A DNA stretch of 34,903 nucleotides from Bdellovibrionales bacterium CG10_big_fil_rev_8_21_14_0_10_45_34 (GCA_002778785.1 PEZS01000013.1:167315-202217), one strand, 5' to 3'; counted from the first letter of the stretch, positions 16,245 to 24,434 are shown. Numbers and translations: made by a program. Notes: generated by a model from the sequence alone, not told the origin.

Positions 16245-17636
16245 TTAGGTTCGTTTCGAGAACTCACGGTGAATAAACTGGCGACGAAACTGAAAGATTT
16301 TTGAAATATCCTTAAAAACAAAACTCCCTGCAAAGATTCTTCCGAGAGCTCCCAGCGGAATTTTATAAACCACCTCATCGGTCAACAAGCATCCACCTGC
16401 CAAAGGCTCAAAAGTATGAGTATGAACCCATTTGGAATAGGGACCTTTAATTTGTTCGTCACAAAAGCTTTCATTGGGCGACCATTTGGCAATTTTCGTG
16501 CGCCATGACATAGGCACGCCGTGCACTTTAAGCCGATAATCAATGAGCATTCCTTCATAGACTTCACTTGCAGGCAAGTTCTCAATTTCAAAGTTTAAAG
16601 TAGGTGGCGTAATCTTTTCGAGGTTACGTGCATCCGCAAAGAACGGAAAGACTTCATCGACCGTGCGGTCAACCCATTGCTCAAAAACCACTTTCCGCTG
16701 GCCGCCCTGAAAGTCACTCAGCATTTCGTTGAAGTAAACCCCGAGATTGCTATCACGAAACGAGAAACCTGCCTCTTGTAACCTCATTGGAACAACTTTT
16801 TGAGACTGCAGTAGCAGCTGTGCTCGATCTCCAAGTACGACTTTCAAAGCCAACTCCGGCGCCGGCGGCATAAAAGTGCGAAGTCCAAGACTCGTATTGA
16901 GAACCTCTGTGAATTCTCTATTGGTCACTGCGGACGGGCTCACACCGTTATAAACCCCGAATGCCGCCTCGTTCTCTATTGCTGTTACGTATATCGAAAC
17001 GAGATCTCTCCGTGATACCCAGCTCATCCACTGCAGGCCACTACCAAGAGCACTGCCCACTCCTTTGCGGAAGATGGGTAGCATTTCCTCTAGCGCCCCG
17101 CCGGTAAGATCAAGAACAATTCCCGTGCGCACGGCCACTTTTCTCAGCGAAGAATTAAAAAGGAAACCATCAAAAAGTGCGGCTTCCCACTCTTTACAAA
17201 CGTCAGCTAGAAATCCCGTTCCGAGCCCCGATTGCTCATCAAGCGTTTCATCACCGCGATCTCCGTAAATTCCTATGGCCGAAGACGAAACGACTGCTTT
17301 CAAAGTATCCGCGCAGTATTGAGAGGCGACGTCGGCAATCAGCTTGAGAGTGTCGATCCTACTCTGCCGAATCCTTTTCTTCTGCTTATCCGTCCACTTT
17401 GCTGACGCGATCGACTCCCCCATAAGATGAACGATGGCATCAACTCCAACAAACGCCTCATGAGGAGGATTCTCATTGAGGTTGCTCCATTTATAGAAAT
17501 TAGCTTTGAAAGAAGACTCAAGCCTTGCTTTGACCGGATCGCGAGTTAGCGCATTGATCGAGTGTCCGCGTCGGCAAAGTTCTTGGCAAAGTTTTTGCCC
17601 CAAAAAACCGGTGGCACCTGTTACTAAAATTTTCAT
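16245..17636 (-). CDS. TIGR01777-type epimerase fused to SRPBCC domain
   Basis: The N-terminal 310 residues form an NAD(P)-dependent SDR epimerase of the YfcH/TIGR01777 type. It has the dinucleotide motif GATGFLG (7-13), HLMGESIASAKWTDKQKKRI (70-89), SSSAIGIYGDRG (117-128) and the C-terminal DUF1731-like segment ending in RLQEAGFSFRD. From about residue 316 a second domain begins (VVFEQWVDRTVDEVFPFFAD), with the pattern of an SRPBCC/polyketide-cyclase lipid-binding fold. The start is the ATG at 17636, where ggaaaggg gives a ribosome site; the frame extends ten codons further. Glutathione peroxidase lies 42 bp upstream on the same strand. The substrate is unknown. Confidence 0.9.
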   Translation of the reverse strand: MKILVTGATGFLGQKLCQELCRRGHSINALTRDPVKARLESSFKANFYKWSNLNENPPHEAFVGVDAIVHLMGESIASAKWTDKQKKRIRQSRIDTLKLIADVASQYCADTLKAVVSSSAIGIYGDRGDETLDEQSGLGTGFLADVCKEWEAALFDGFLFNSSLRKVAVRTGIVLDLTGGALEEMLPIFRKGVGSALGSGLQWMSWVSRRDLVSIYVTAIENEAAFGVYNGVSPSAVTNREFTEVLNTSLGLRTFMPPAPELALKVVLGDRAQLLLQSQKVVPMRLQEAGFSFRDSNLGVYFNEMLSDFQGGQRKVVFEQWVDRTVDEVFPFFADARNLEKITPPTLNFEIENLPASEVYEGMLIDYRLKVHGVPMSWRTKIAKWSPNESFCDEQIKGPYSKWVHTHTFEPLAGGCLLTDEVVYKIPLGALGRIFAGSFVFKDISKIFQFRRQFIHREFSKRT

Positions 17637-17678
17637 GGTGAAGTTTCCCTTTCCATCATTTGGCAATGTACAAATCCT

Positions 17679-18230
17679 TCACGTCTGCGCCAAAAGCTCC
17701 TCAATCTTGTTTATCAGTCGTTTGTCATATGGCTTTACCCAGCTACGAGCGCGAGCCACTGGCAAATTGTTTTTGTCGATGAGAAACTTTTCGAAGTTCC
17801 AGAGCACTTCTCCTGAAAGGGCTGAACCACTCTTTACGGTCAAATACTTGTAAACTTCTTGTTTGTTCCTTCCTCTGACGTGATCTTTCTGAAGGAGGGG
17901 AAAGCGAACCTGAAACTGCGCTTCACAAAATTTGCCGATCTCTTCACTGTCACCTGGCTCCTGCTTGCCGAAATCATTTGATGGGAAGCCAATAACAGCA
18001 AGACCCTTCGGACCGTAATCAGCAGAAAGTTTTTGTAAGTCTTTTAGCTGGGGCGTGAAACCACAAAGAGAGGCCGTGTTAACTATTAGCTTAACTCTAC
18101 CTTCAAGCTCGGACCATTGAACCTTCTTGCCCGACAGAAGCGTCAGCTCCAGATCAGCTGGTATTGCCTGCCCCTCTTTGTTTTTTGCGGTCTGCCAACC
18201 CTTAAGTGTGTTAATCCACTTGGTGATCAT
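17679..18230 (-). CDS. Glutathione peroxidase family protein
   Basis: The enzyme reduces peroxides using glutathione or, more often in bacteria, thioredoxin. The catalytic cysteine is Cys56 in NTASLCGFTPQ, the tetrad glutamine is Gln90 in FGKQEPG, and the tetrad Trp and Asn sit in WNFEKFLID. The family signature GFPCNQFG reads GFPSNDFG here, so one of the cysteines often used as resolving residue is absent at that place. At 183 residues the length is normal. There is no signal peptide, so it is probably cytoplasmic. The ATG follows a clear ggag. It is probably co-transcribed with the downstream epimerase-SRPBCC gene and divergent from the GbsR-like regulator. Confidence 0.93.
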   Translation of the reverse strand: MITKWINTLKGWQTAKNKEGQAIPADLELTLLSGKKVQWSELEGRVKLIVNTASLCGFTPQLKDLQKLSADYGPKGLAVIGFPSNDFGKQEPGDSEEIGKFCEAQFQVRFPLLQKDHVRGRNKQEVYKYLTVKSGSALSGEVLWNFEKFLIDKNNLPVARARSWVKPYDKRLINKIEELLAQT

Positions 18231-18443
18231 CTAAAACTCCTTCGAACAATCTCGTTTTTCCGAACCGTGCTCACCATCCACTTCCACGATATCTCCTCTT
18301 TTCTATTTCTGCCGGCTTGATCTCATCTTAAACGGAGTGTCCGGGTAGCGATGTGCTTACTAGGCTAAAGTAAATTTCAGGTATGTCTTCTCGGATCTTG
18401 CTCGAATGTATAATCCTGCAAGACGCGTCAAGGTGAGGAGCCT

Positions 18444-19025
18444 GTGGGATCCAGCAAAGACTTGTCATATCAAGCATTAAGACTTATCTCATTAGATATG
18501 CCTAAAAGGTCCCCGGAGTTTCAGGAATTGTCAGAGCAAGTGGGCGAGTTCATCGCCTACTGGGGGTTTAAAAAGATCCACGGAAAGATTTGGACAAATC
18601 TGTACACATCAAAAACTCCGCTCGACGCCGGAACGCTTGTAAAGAGAATCCATGTGTCTAAAGCTCTCATCAGCATATCCTTGAAAGAGCTTATTCACTA
18701 TGGGGTTGTTCAGGAGGCAGGAAAGTCAAGCTCAGGCACTGTTCTCTATGAAGCAAACCCCAAAGTGACCGAGGTCATTATTTCAGTTTTGCGAAAACGC
18801 GAGCAAAAAATGGTCTGCCACGCCCTCGCGGCACAGTTGAGGGTCGAGCAGCTAAGCGATGAAGAGAAGGAACGTCTAGGCCTTTGCCAGGATCGTATCG
18901 AGAATCTAGGGATCATGGTAAGAGAAGCCAACAAACTCCTCAATAAACTTGTTGCCCTCAAGCCCATCCACTTTCGACTTTTTCGCACCGTCGGCGATAA
19001 GATCCGTAAAAACAGTTTTGAGTAG
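18444..19025 (+). CDS. GbsR/MarR-type transcriptional regulator
   Basis: The protein has the GbsR-like winged-helix fold (a MarR relative). Matching segments are VGEFIAYWGFKKIHGKIWTN (about residues 31-50), then TPLDAGTLVKRIHVSKALIS, which is the helix-turn-helix, and LKELIHYGVVQEAG, which begins the wing. The C-terminal half is helical and probably dimerises. Members of this group control osmoprotectant or envelope-stress genes, but the target here is unknown. The GTG start has gaggag immediately upstream. It is divergent from glutathione peroxidase across a 213-bp gap, which may be the regulated promoter region. Confidence 0.85.
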   Translation: MGSSKDLSYQALRLISLDMPKRSPEFQELSEQVGEFIAYWGFKKIHGKIWTNLYTSKTPLDAGTLVKRIHVSKALISISLKELIHYGVVQEAGKSSSGTVLYEANPKVTEVIISVLRKREQKMVCHALAAQLRVEQLSDEEKERLGLCQDRIENLGIMVREANKLLNKLVALKPIHFRLFRTVGDKIRKNSFE

Positions 19026-19046
19026 GTAACCTAGTTAATGCCTATT

Positions 19047-19071
19047 CCGCCGTAGGTTCGCATACGGGCGG
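19047..19071 (+). terminator. Hairpin after the GbsR-like gene
   Basis: ccgccgta (19047-19054) pairs with tacgggcgg (19063-19071) with one bulged G. It lies 21 bases after the stop. No T-run follows, so this is a weak terminator call. Confidence 0.35.
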
Positions 19072-19292
19072 ATGTATCATCACTCCTGATTAAGGCAGCA
19101 TAAATGAGGCTATTTGCACCTCTCGAGGCGATTCGCCCTGCGGCGGCAACAAATTTCGGTCCAGACTTTGAAGGATTTGCTCACAACCGCTTTCGTCTGC
19201 AAAGTGGGACCTTTTGCGTGGTATGATGAGGCTACATCAAAAGTTTGTTGAAATTTGCCAATCCGCCTACCTAGATTCCTTGGAGCTCTTTT

Positions 19293-20579
19293 ATGACACG
19301 CAAGCTACAACTTCTCTTTTCGGCAGCAGCGCTTTTACTCATGGCCACATCTTGCAAGGAAGTTCCTCAAGCTGAGAAAAAAATAAATGCCGACCTACTG
19401 ATAGGTACTTGGCAACTTGAAAGCTATGGACCTGTTTCTGCACCCCAAACATACAAAGCCGATTCTGAGGGCTACATACAAATACAAAAGCTAAAATTAA
19501 ATTCTGGTGAGGACAAGTTTACTATTGAAAGCAAAATGCAAACACAGTTTCTTGTTTTTGATCGCACCACCTTTGATTCCTACGAGTTTGAACAAGATCG
19601 GCAAGACAAAAATCCACTGCGACCGATATTTAATTTCGAGCCTGTTGGCACAAGATTTAGTTATAGCGTCACTGGCTCCTCGATATCCTACAACTGGACT
19701 TCTTCTCTAAGCGTACATACACCTCAAATCGGGAGCGATCCTAAACTGAAGGCTTCGTCGAATTCGCAGGCAGATAATAGCAAACCGCTATTATCACCAG
19801 TTTTAGAACTCGACGATAAGCGCCTCGTACTGCAAAAACGCTTTTTTACAGAGGCGGGAGTTATAGAAAATGGAATCCTCACCTACATTAGGACTGATGC
19901 CGATATCGTAACTTCAAAAGTTTCCGCGGTTTCGACAAAAATTGTAGAGAGGATTCGAAACACTTTGCGAGTAGAGTCTGCGGTTGCCTTTAAAGATGTC
20001 TCACACGAGTTTGCTCACGACATAGCTTCGTCAAAATTCCCTCTGGTTTCATGCTATTTCAACGATGATGGCGGCCTACAGGTTTATGCGGGCTTCGCTC
20101 ACATGGAACGCAGTCTTGATCACTTGCCCGGATTTGCGGAGCTAGTCCAACAGGCTTCCGAAAAAGGCAAAACAGACTTACAGATTTCCCTACCTCACCT
20201 ACGTCCAAGCAAAATTATCGCAAGTAGCGAGCCAATATCAATTGATATGGCTCCTTCAGTCGATGCTTCTGGCTATCAAAGAAATAGCTCTGTGGAGCTA
20301 GAATTGGTTGATCCAACTGCAGCAGCAACTTTTGGGCATGAGGCCTTTGGTAATCTGATTTATACGTCTGCCAACGTTGATGCCGAATCAGAAGGTAGCA
20401 CTGAGTGCACTTATTCGAATGCCTCAATATCAACACACGGAACTCGCCTCGATATAACACTCAGTTGTAGCGGGCTCAATGCACGAACAAAAGATGCAAC
20501 CGTCGTTGATGCCGGCATGGCCGAAGTTAGCATGACCATTTCTTGCCCATTATCTCAATCAGTGTCTTCGGAAAAGTAA
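19293..20579 (+). CDS. Unknown lipoprotein with lipocalin-like start
   Basis: The 428-residue protein begins with a clear lipoprotein signal (LLLMATSC, Cys21 probable lipid site). Just after it, LLIGTWQLESYG resembles the first strand of lipocalin-like domains. The remaining sequence is rich in beta-strand patterns, Ser and Thr, with few cysteines, and includes a long segment of sugar- or peptide-binding appearance without a named family. A ggag motif precedes the ATG. It is monocistronic; the next plus-strand gene is over 2 kb away. The function cannot be stated. Confidence 0.75.
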   Translation: MTRKLQLLFSAAALLLMATSCKEVPQAEKKINADLLIGTWQLESYGPVSAPQTYKADSEGYIQIQKLKLNSGEDKFTIESKMQTQFLVFDRTTFDSYEFEQDRQDKNPLRPIFNFEPVGTRFSYSVTGSSISYNWTSSLSVHTPQIGSDPKLKASSNSQADNSKPLLSPVLELDDKRLVLQKRFFTEAGVIENGILTYIRTDADIVTSKVSAVSTKIVERIRNTLRVESAVAFKDVSHEFAHDIASSKFPLVSCYFNDDGGLQVYAGFAHMERSLDHLPGFAELVQQASEKGKTDLQISLPHLRPSKIIASSEPISIDMAPSVDASGYQRNSSVELELVDPTAAATFGHEAFGNLIYTSANVDAESEGSTECTYSNASISTHGTRLDITLSCSGLNARTKDATVVDAGMAEVSMTISCPLSQSVSSEK

Positions 20580-20696
20580 CCAGCGGGCAACCCCGCCAAA
20601 AAGTCGCCCACTAATAGCTCGCAGTTGTATGCAGAAGCTTGCCCCCCGCATTTGACCCACGATACCCAGCACTTGCCGTAGCCGTGACTTTGTTTT

Positions 20697-20834
20697 TTAG
20701 GCTCCAATTTTGATCGGCTTAATAGGCCTGTGACGCTGTTTCGCGAGATCTGATTGCGAAAGCCCTAGGTCCATTAGGAAAACACGGTCAAGAATCTCGC
20801 CCGGGTGGGGCGGGGTACGATTTTTTGGGATCAT
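20697..20834 (-). pseudogene. Truncated HigA/VapI-type antitoxin
   Basis: The 45-codon frame begins MIPKNRTPPHPGEILDRVF and continues LMDLGLSQSDLAK, which is the classical N-terminus of HigA-type XRE antitoxins up to the first half of the helix-turn-helix. After AK the sequence turns into QRHRPIKPIKIGA and stops, about half the usual length of roughly 95-100 residues. An aggag sits 8 bases before the ATG, so translation could still occur. No RelE/HigB-like toxin is found next to it. It is best read as a broken relic of a toxin-antitoxin module. Confidence 0.75.
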
Positions 20835-20914
20835 CCTCATTTCTCCTATCTACCCATCTAAAAATGATGCGCCATTGGCTATTTATGCTCACACTGCAGA
20901 AGCCTTTCAATTGG

Positions 20915-21028
20915 TCATCCAGATGTCAATTCTTCTAACCCTTCTAGCGTCACTGTCCAGCCCCAGCTTGTATGATTTTCGAGGATGGATGCAATGACCT
21001 TATCGTCAGGAGTTCCTCGAATCGACAT
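20915..21028 (-). CDS. Short orphan ORF, probable gene remnant
   Basis: The frame reads MSIRGTPDDKVIASILENH and ends after GLEELTSG, 37 residues. The same frame is open about 17 codons further upstream (including PNYFQNGEIESR) but has no start there. Composition looks protein-like, with no membrane segment. It lies just downstream of the coiled-coil ORF in a different frame and may be a frameshifted tail of it or of another lost gene. No family is recognised. Confidence 0.3.
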   Translation of the reverse strand: MSIRGTPDDKVIASILENHTSWGWTVTLEGLEELTSG

Positions 21029-21071
21029 TCGAGACTCAATCTCTCCATTTTGAAAGTAGTTCGGCCCTTTA

Positions 21072-21356
21072 CTACAGCAGCATCCTCAGCGCTTTAGGCC
21101 CCTTCTTCGGGCATATTTTGCTTCTACCTTTTTTGACTTGTAATTTTTTATTCGGCTTTGCCCACTTGTGCTTATTCAGATGCTTGATCTCTTCTTTGAG
21201 AACCTCAGTCTCCTTTTTTAGCTGGTCATTTTCTTTCTTTAAAGATTCATTCTCTATTCGAAGACGATCAATCTCCAAATCCTTATCATCCAGCTGCTTC
21301 GGCGCCGGGGTACTCGGTGGACTCTGTTTTTGAATCTTAATTTTTTTGCCATCCAT
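21072..21356 (-). CDS. Short coiled-coil, basic-tailed protein
   Basis: The reading frame from the ATG at 21356 gives 94 residues: a Pro-rich start, then heptads such as DRLRIENESLKKENDQLKKE (coiled coil, about residues 28-62), then a strongly basic tail with KPNKKLQVKKGRSK. The frame is also open upstream to a TTG at 21443, overlapping the end of the AAA ATPase gene. No good Shine-Dalgarno is seen for either start. A DNA- or RNA-contacting accessory protein is possible from the charge pattern, but this could also be a remnant. Confidence 0.4.
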   Translation of the reverse strand: MDGKKIKIQKQSPPSTPAPKQLDDKDLEIDRLRIENESLKKENDQLKKETEVLKEEIKHLNKHKWAKPNKKLQVKKGRSKICPKKGPKALRMLL

Positions 21357-21417
21357 GACCAGAAAATCATAAAAAGATCTCGAAGTTGCCTGGGACACAG
21401 GAGCACGAGGGAATTTA

Positions 21418-22575
21418 TTAGAGAGCTCCGGCAAGATTGGCAACAGGCCAACACTCTACTCCACCAGAAACCAAATATTCAACTCCGCGGTAGACAATCA
21501 TTTTTCGGACTGGTTTTTTGCCGCCCTTCAACTCAAAATTAGAAAAAGTTTTAAGATCTGATCTAGAAATACTTTTCGTCGATTTGATTTCTATGGCAAG
21601 TAGGGAGTTGGGTTGCTCTATTATAAGATCAATTTCTCTACCTCCAGTGCTTTCGTAGTAGAAAAGCTGATCGCAGTCAAAAGCTCCAAGCGCTCTTCGC
21701 TTTTCGATCTCGCTAATCACAAACTGCTCAAAACGCTGCCTATCAGAAAGTTCGATGCCAAGTGCAGTAGGCACCCCTGAATCTTTAAAATAGTATTTAG
21801 GGGCCTTAATCATTCGTTTCGCTGGTCCAAACTGGTAACCTGTGATCGAGAAAACGATTTTTGATAACTCCAAGGCGCGCATATACTTTTTTACAGTCGG
21901 ATGACTTAGCCCAATTTCTTGCGATGCTTTTGAAATCTCAACGCGACTGCTTGTCGATTGTGCAAGATAAATCATCAGCGCCATAAGGCCGCGTTCATTC
22001 TCAAGTTCATTCAGAGTTGCAAGATCACGCAAAAAAAAGCTATTCTTATAGTCTTTTAAAAGTAGCTCCCTATCTTTGTCGGACTTACACGAAACAACTT
22101 CGGGGTAGCCTCCGTAGATATTCCAACTACTGAACCCTCGCATGATGACTTTAGCTTCCAATTCATCGAGAGGCTTCTCAAACAGAGGTCTCGGAGGCCC
22201 CAGGTTTTCATTCCAGCAGACCGTGGGCAACTCTTTGACTGAAATTCTACCAGCAAGCGTTTCGGCACCTCTTGCCTGCAAGCTGAGTGCGCTTGAACCT
22301 GTTAAATAGACAGTTCCCTTTTTTTCGTCGAGAAACTTTTTAATACCGATCAAGATGTTGGGAGCCCTTTGAACCTCGTCGATGACGGTGAGCGGTCCCA
22401 ACTTGTTTACAAAAGCCTTGGGATCTTTGTCTGCCAACTCGAGGAGGTCATAGTCATCAAGAGTCAGGTAGGTTGCTGACTTAAGACTATCTAGCAACAA
22501 TGTTGTTTTGCCAGCTCGTCGAGAGCCTAAAAGAAGACAACTTTTTGTGGGTAGGAGAAACCACCTTGGAAACAT
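21418..22575 (-). CDS. AAA_14/DUF4143 ATPase (first of a divergent pair)
   Basis: The 385-residue protein matches the widespread AAA_14-DUF4143 architecture. The N-terminal ATPase has Walker A (GSRRAGKTT, 17-25), Walker B (LTVIDEVQRAP) and a sensor motif (YLTGSSALSL). The C-terminal DUF4143 region includes a winged-helix-like part (EISKASQEIGLSHPTVKKYM). It ends in a PD-(D/E)XK-like core, GGREIDLIIEQPNSLLAIEI followed by KST. The biological role of the family is poorly defined; it is common in accessory and mobile regions. No Shine-Dalgarno precedes the ATG, and the promoter spacing suggests a leaderless message. A second member of the family lies divergently 207 bp away. Confidence 0.9.
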   Translation of the reverse strand: MFPRWFLLPTKSCLLLGSRRAGKTTLLLDSLKSATYLTLDDYDLLELADKDPKAFVNKLGPLTVIDEVQRAPNILIGIKKFLDEKKGTVYLTGSSALSLQARGAETLAGRISVKELPTVCWNENLGPPRPLFEKPLDELEAKVIMRGFSSWNIYGGYPEVVSCKSDKDRELLLKDYKNSFFLRDLATLNELENERGLMALMIYLAQSTSSRVEISKASQEIGLSHPTVKKYMRALELSKIVFSITGYQFGPAKRMIKAPKYYFKDSGVPTALGIELSDRQRFEQFVISEIEKRRALGAFDCDQLFYYESTGGREIDLIIEQPNSLLAIEIKSTKSISRSDLKTFSNFELKGGKKPVRKMIVYRGVEYLVSGGVECWPVANLAGAL

Positions 22576-22581
22576 AGTTTT

Positions 22582-22609
22582 ATTCTATCCTGGATATAGT
22601 TAAAGTCAA
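22582..22609 (-). promoter_or_regulatory. Sigma70-like promoter placed for a leaderless mRNA
   Basis: On the minus strand TTGACT (22609-22604) and TAGAAT (22587-22582) are separated by 16 bases. The -10 box ends only 6 bases before the ATG of the AAA_14 gene, so transcription would begin at about the start codon. Confidence 0.6.
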
Positions 22610-22719
22610 TTTTAATTATACAACCTGAAAAGAAGCGGTTTTGGCGGCAATGCGGGCTCCATCAAAGTGCAACCTAACCATCTTTGTCTGCACTCTAATG
22701 GTCCGCCGCAGTCACCTTT

Positions 22720-22762
22720 ACCATTCCTCGACAAATCGAGGAATGGTTTGACCAATCCTCGA
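22720..22762. promoter_or_regulatory. Three-half-site operator-like array
   Basis: accattcctcga (22720-22731) and its exact reverse complement (22736-22747) form a perfect 12-bp inverted repeat with a 4-base spacer. A third copy in direct orientation, accaatcctcga (22751-22762), differs at one base and follows after 3 bases. The third site overlaps the -35 box and spacer of the promoter for the second AAA_14 gene, as expected for a repressor operator. A hairpin in RNA is the alternative. Confidence 0.7.
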
Positions 22763-22776
22763 TTCACCTTAATAAT
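22748..22776 (+). promoter_or_regulatory. Sigma70-like promoter of the second AAA_14 gene
   Basis: TTGACC (22748-22753) and AATAAT (22771-22776) are 17 bases apart. The ATG at 22783 is 6 bases beyond the -10 box, again implying a leaderless message; no Shine-Dalgarno is present. Confidence 0.6.
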
Positions 22777-22782
22777 GGTAAA

Positions 22783-23982
22783 ATGAGTGTTATTCGACGA
22801 TACCTGCTTGATGAAATTTCTAAGGACGCATTAGCCCAAGGCAAAATCGCGTTCATTTCAGGTCCACGCCAAGTCGGCAAGACAACGATGACCCAGACTT
22901 TACTCAAAGAGCTTAGGCAAGAGCAAAACTACTTCACCTGGGACGACGATGAGTTTAGAAAAGCCTGGACCAAAGACCCTAAGTCCCTAATCAGACAAAT
23001 TCCACGAGCATCGCTCGTGGTTCTGGACGAGATACATAAAGACCGTAAGTGGAAGTCCAAAATCAAAGGAATTTACGATTTATTGAAAAATGATTACAAG
23101 TTTATCGTAACCGGCAGCGCTCGGCTAGATTACTTTCGAAAGAGCGGGGATAGCCTTCAAGGACGCTATCTACCCTATCGACTTCACCCATTCACATTAG
23201 GTGAAACCAATAGAGTTAAACCACCACCAGAAAAAGATTGGGACGAATTGTTAACAAAGACTTTCTCGCTAAGCGACCTAATCAACTATGGAGGATTTCC
23301 GGAACCTCAGTACCTTCAAGACCAAAAACAAGTTCAACGCTGGCAGAGACTCTATCGCGAAAGAATGATTCGTGAGGATCTGCGCGACCTGCAGGAAGTG
23401 CGAGATGTGCGACAAGTAGAAACCTTGGCCATACTCTTACAAGAAAAAGCAGCCGGTCAGCTTTCTTATGAGTCGCTTCGTGAAGACCTTTCTGTTTCTT
23501 TTGAAACCGTGAAGCGATGGATCGACCTTCTCGAGACTCTTTATTATTCTTACCGAATACCACCCTATTCTAAAGCCATTAGGTACAGCCTAAAAAAGGA
23601 ACCCAAGATTTTTCTCTATGATTGGTCCTTAGCTCAAAACCAAGGTGCAAAATTTGAAAACTTAGTAGCTGGTCATCTGCTTAAGTCGTGTCACGCTTGG
23701 ACAGACTGTGCAATGGGCGAATTTCAACTCTTTTACCTCAGGGACAAACTCAAACGTGAAGTAGATTTTTTGATAACGAAAGACAGCAAAGCTTTTGCCC
23801 TTGTTGAGGTTAAATCAGGTGAGTCGGAGCCCACACCCGCTCTACTTTATTATCAAAAAATTCTTAAACCAGATTTCTGTATTCAAGTCGTGCGAAATAC
23901 TCGAAAAGAAAAAGGCAAATTACTGCAGCACCCAGGGGTACAAGTTCTTTCTGCAGAAAGATTTTTGGGATCTCTGAATTAG
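22783..23982 (+). CDS. AAA_14/DUF4143 ATPase (second of a divergent pair)
   Basis: The 399-residue protein has the same architecture as its divergent neighbour but only low similarity to it. Walker A is GPRQVGKTT (27-35), Walker B is SLVVLDEIHKD and the sensor motif is FIVTGSARLDYF. The DUF4143 part contains a helix-turn-helix-like stretch (SYESLREDLSVSFETVKRWI). Its PD-(D/E)XK-like end reads KREVDFLITKDSKAFALVEV followed by KSG. Family members are thought of as accessory, often mobile genes of unsettled function. The upstream operator-like array suggests tight control, perhaps by its own product. The start at 22783 is the only reasonable Met near the domain start. Confidence 0.9.
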   Translation: MSVIRRYLLDEISKDALAQGKIAFISGPRQVGKTTMTQTLLKELRQEQNYFTWDDDEFRKAWTKDPKSLIRQIPRASLVVLDEIHKDRKWKSKIKGIYDLLKNDYKFIVTGSARLDYFRKSGDSLQGRYLPYRLHPFTLGETNRVKPPPEKDWDELLTKTFSLSDLINYGGFPEPQYLQDQKQVQRWQRLYRERMIREDLRDLQEVRDVRQVETLAILLQEKAAGQLSYESLREDLSVSFETVKRWIDLLETLYYSYRIPPYSKAIRYSLKKEPKIFLYDWSLAQNQGAKFENLVAGHLLKSCHAWTDCAMGEFQLFYLRDKLKREVDFLITKDSKAFALVEVKSGESEPTPALLYYQKILKPDFCIQVVRNTRKEKGKLLQHPGVQVLSAERFLGSLN

Positions 23983-24044
23983 ACCTTTCGTGAATCGCGA
24001 ATGCCACTATCACAGACTTTTTAGGTGCAAAGCTAGACGCGGAA

Positions 24045-24434
24045 GTGAGCCGAGTTTGCTTTGATGTTTGGAGTGATGGCTCTGGAGCTTTAAAACCTTC
24101 TGACCTTTTTGGCGAAGCACATTTTTATGCAAAGGGCGATGATGACAATAAACCTCAACTCGGCTTTCGAGTGTCTTCTGTAAGTAAAGCGAGGTGCTTT
24201 GCTTGTGAGTTCGGGTATGTCTTAAAGTTCGATACCAGCTCGCCGGTCGATTTGTCTGGAGTGATTCGTCAGAATGGAGAGTACCGCTACCTAAGGGAAC
24301 TAGATTTACGAAAAGATGTTGGATTTGTCGAGCTAGAGGTTCGTAGTGACAAAAATAGTCTAACAATTCGGACGTTAAAAGGTGAAGATCTCGTTTCTTC
24401 CACAAACTACAAAATCTCAAAGGTAATGAAATAG
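24045..24434 (+). CDS. Possible headless gene fragment
   Basis: The frame is open from 23994, just after the stop of the ATPase gene, and reads smoothly from ITDFLGAKLDAEVSRVCFDV to the end at 24434. A GTG at 24045 would give 129 residues but has no proper ribosome site. The protein looks like a mixed beta-strand extracytoplasmic domain, yet no signal peptide or complete N-terminus is present. That suggests the 5' part was lost when the ATPase region was inserted or rearranged. No family is recognised. Confidence 0.4.
   Translation: MSRVCFDVWSDGSGALKPSDLFGEAHFYAKGDDDNKPQLGFRVSSVSKARCFACEFGYVLKFDTSSPVDLSGVIRQNGEYRYLRELDLRKDVGFVELEVRSDKNSLTIRTLKGEDLVSSTNYKISKVMK

Larger units (their letters stand above)
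20580..21071. other. Degenerate accessory region
   Basis: This 490-base gap has no intact gene. On the minus strand it holds a truncated HigA-type antitoxin (20697-20834) and a short ORF (20915-21028) that looks like the tail of a lost gene. The sequence after the HigA fragment, 20580-20696, shows no continuation of the antitoxin in any frame. Confidence 0.6.

Noticed and set aside
19158-19213. Imperfect hairpin (ggtcc-gactttg with caaagt-gggacc) before the lipoprotein gene
   Set aside because: The loop is long and the pairing imperfect, with only four T after it. It is too weak to call as a terminator or small RNA.
24010-24420. Minus-strand ORF of 136 codons opposite the headless plus-strand gene
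   Set aside because: Composition is His/Leu/Gln/Arg-rich like an antisense shadow, and it has no ribosome site. The plus frame reads more like a protein.
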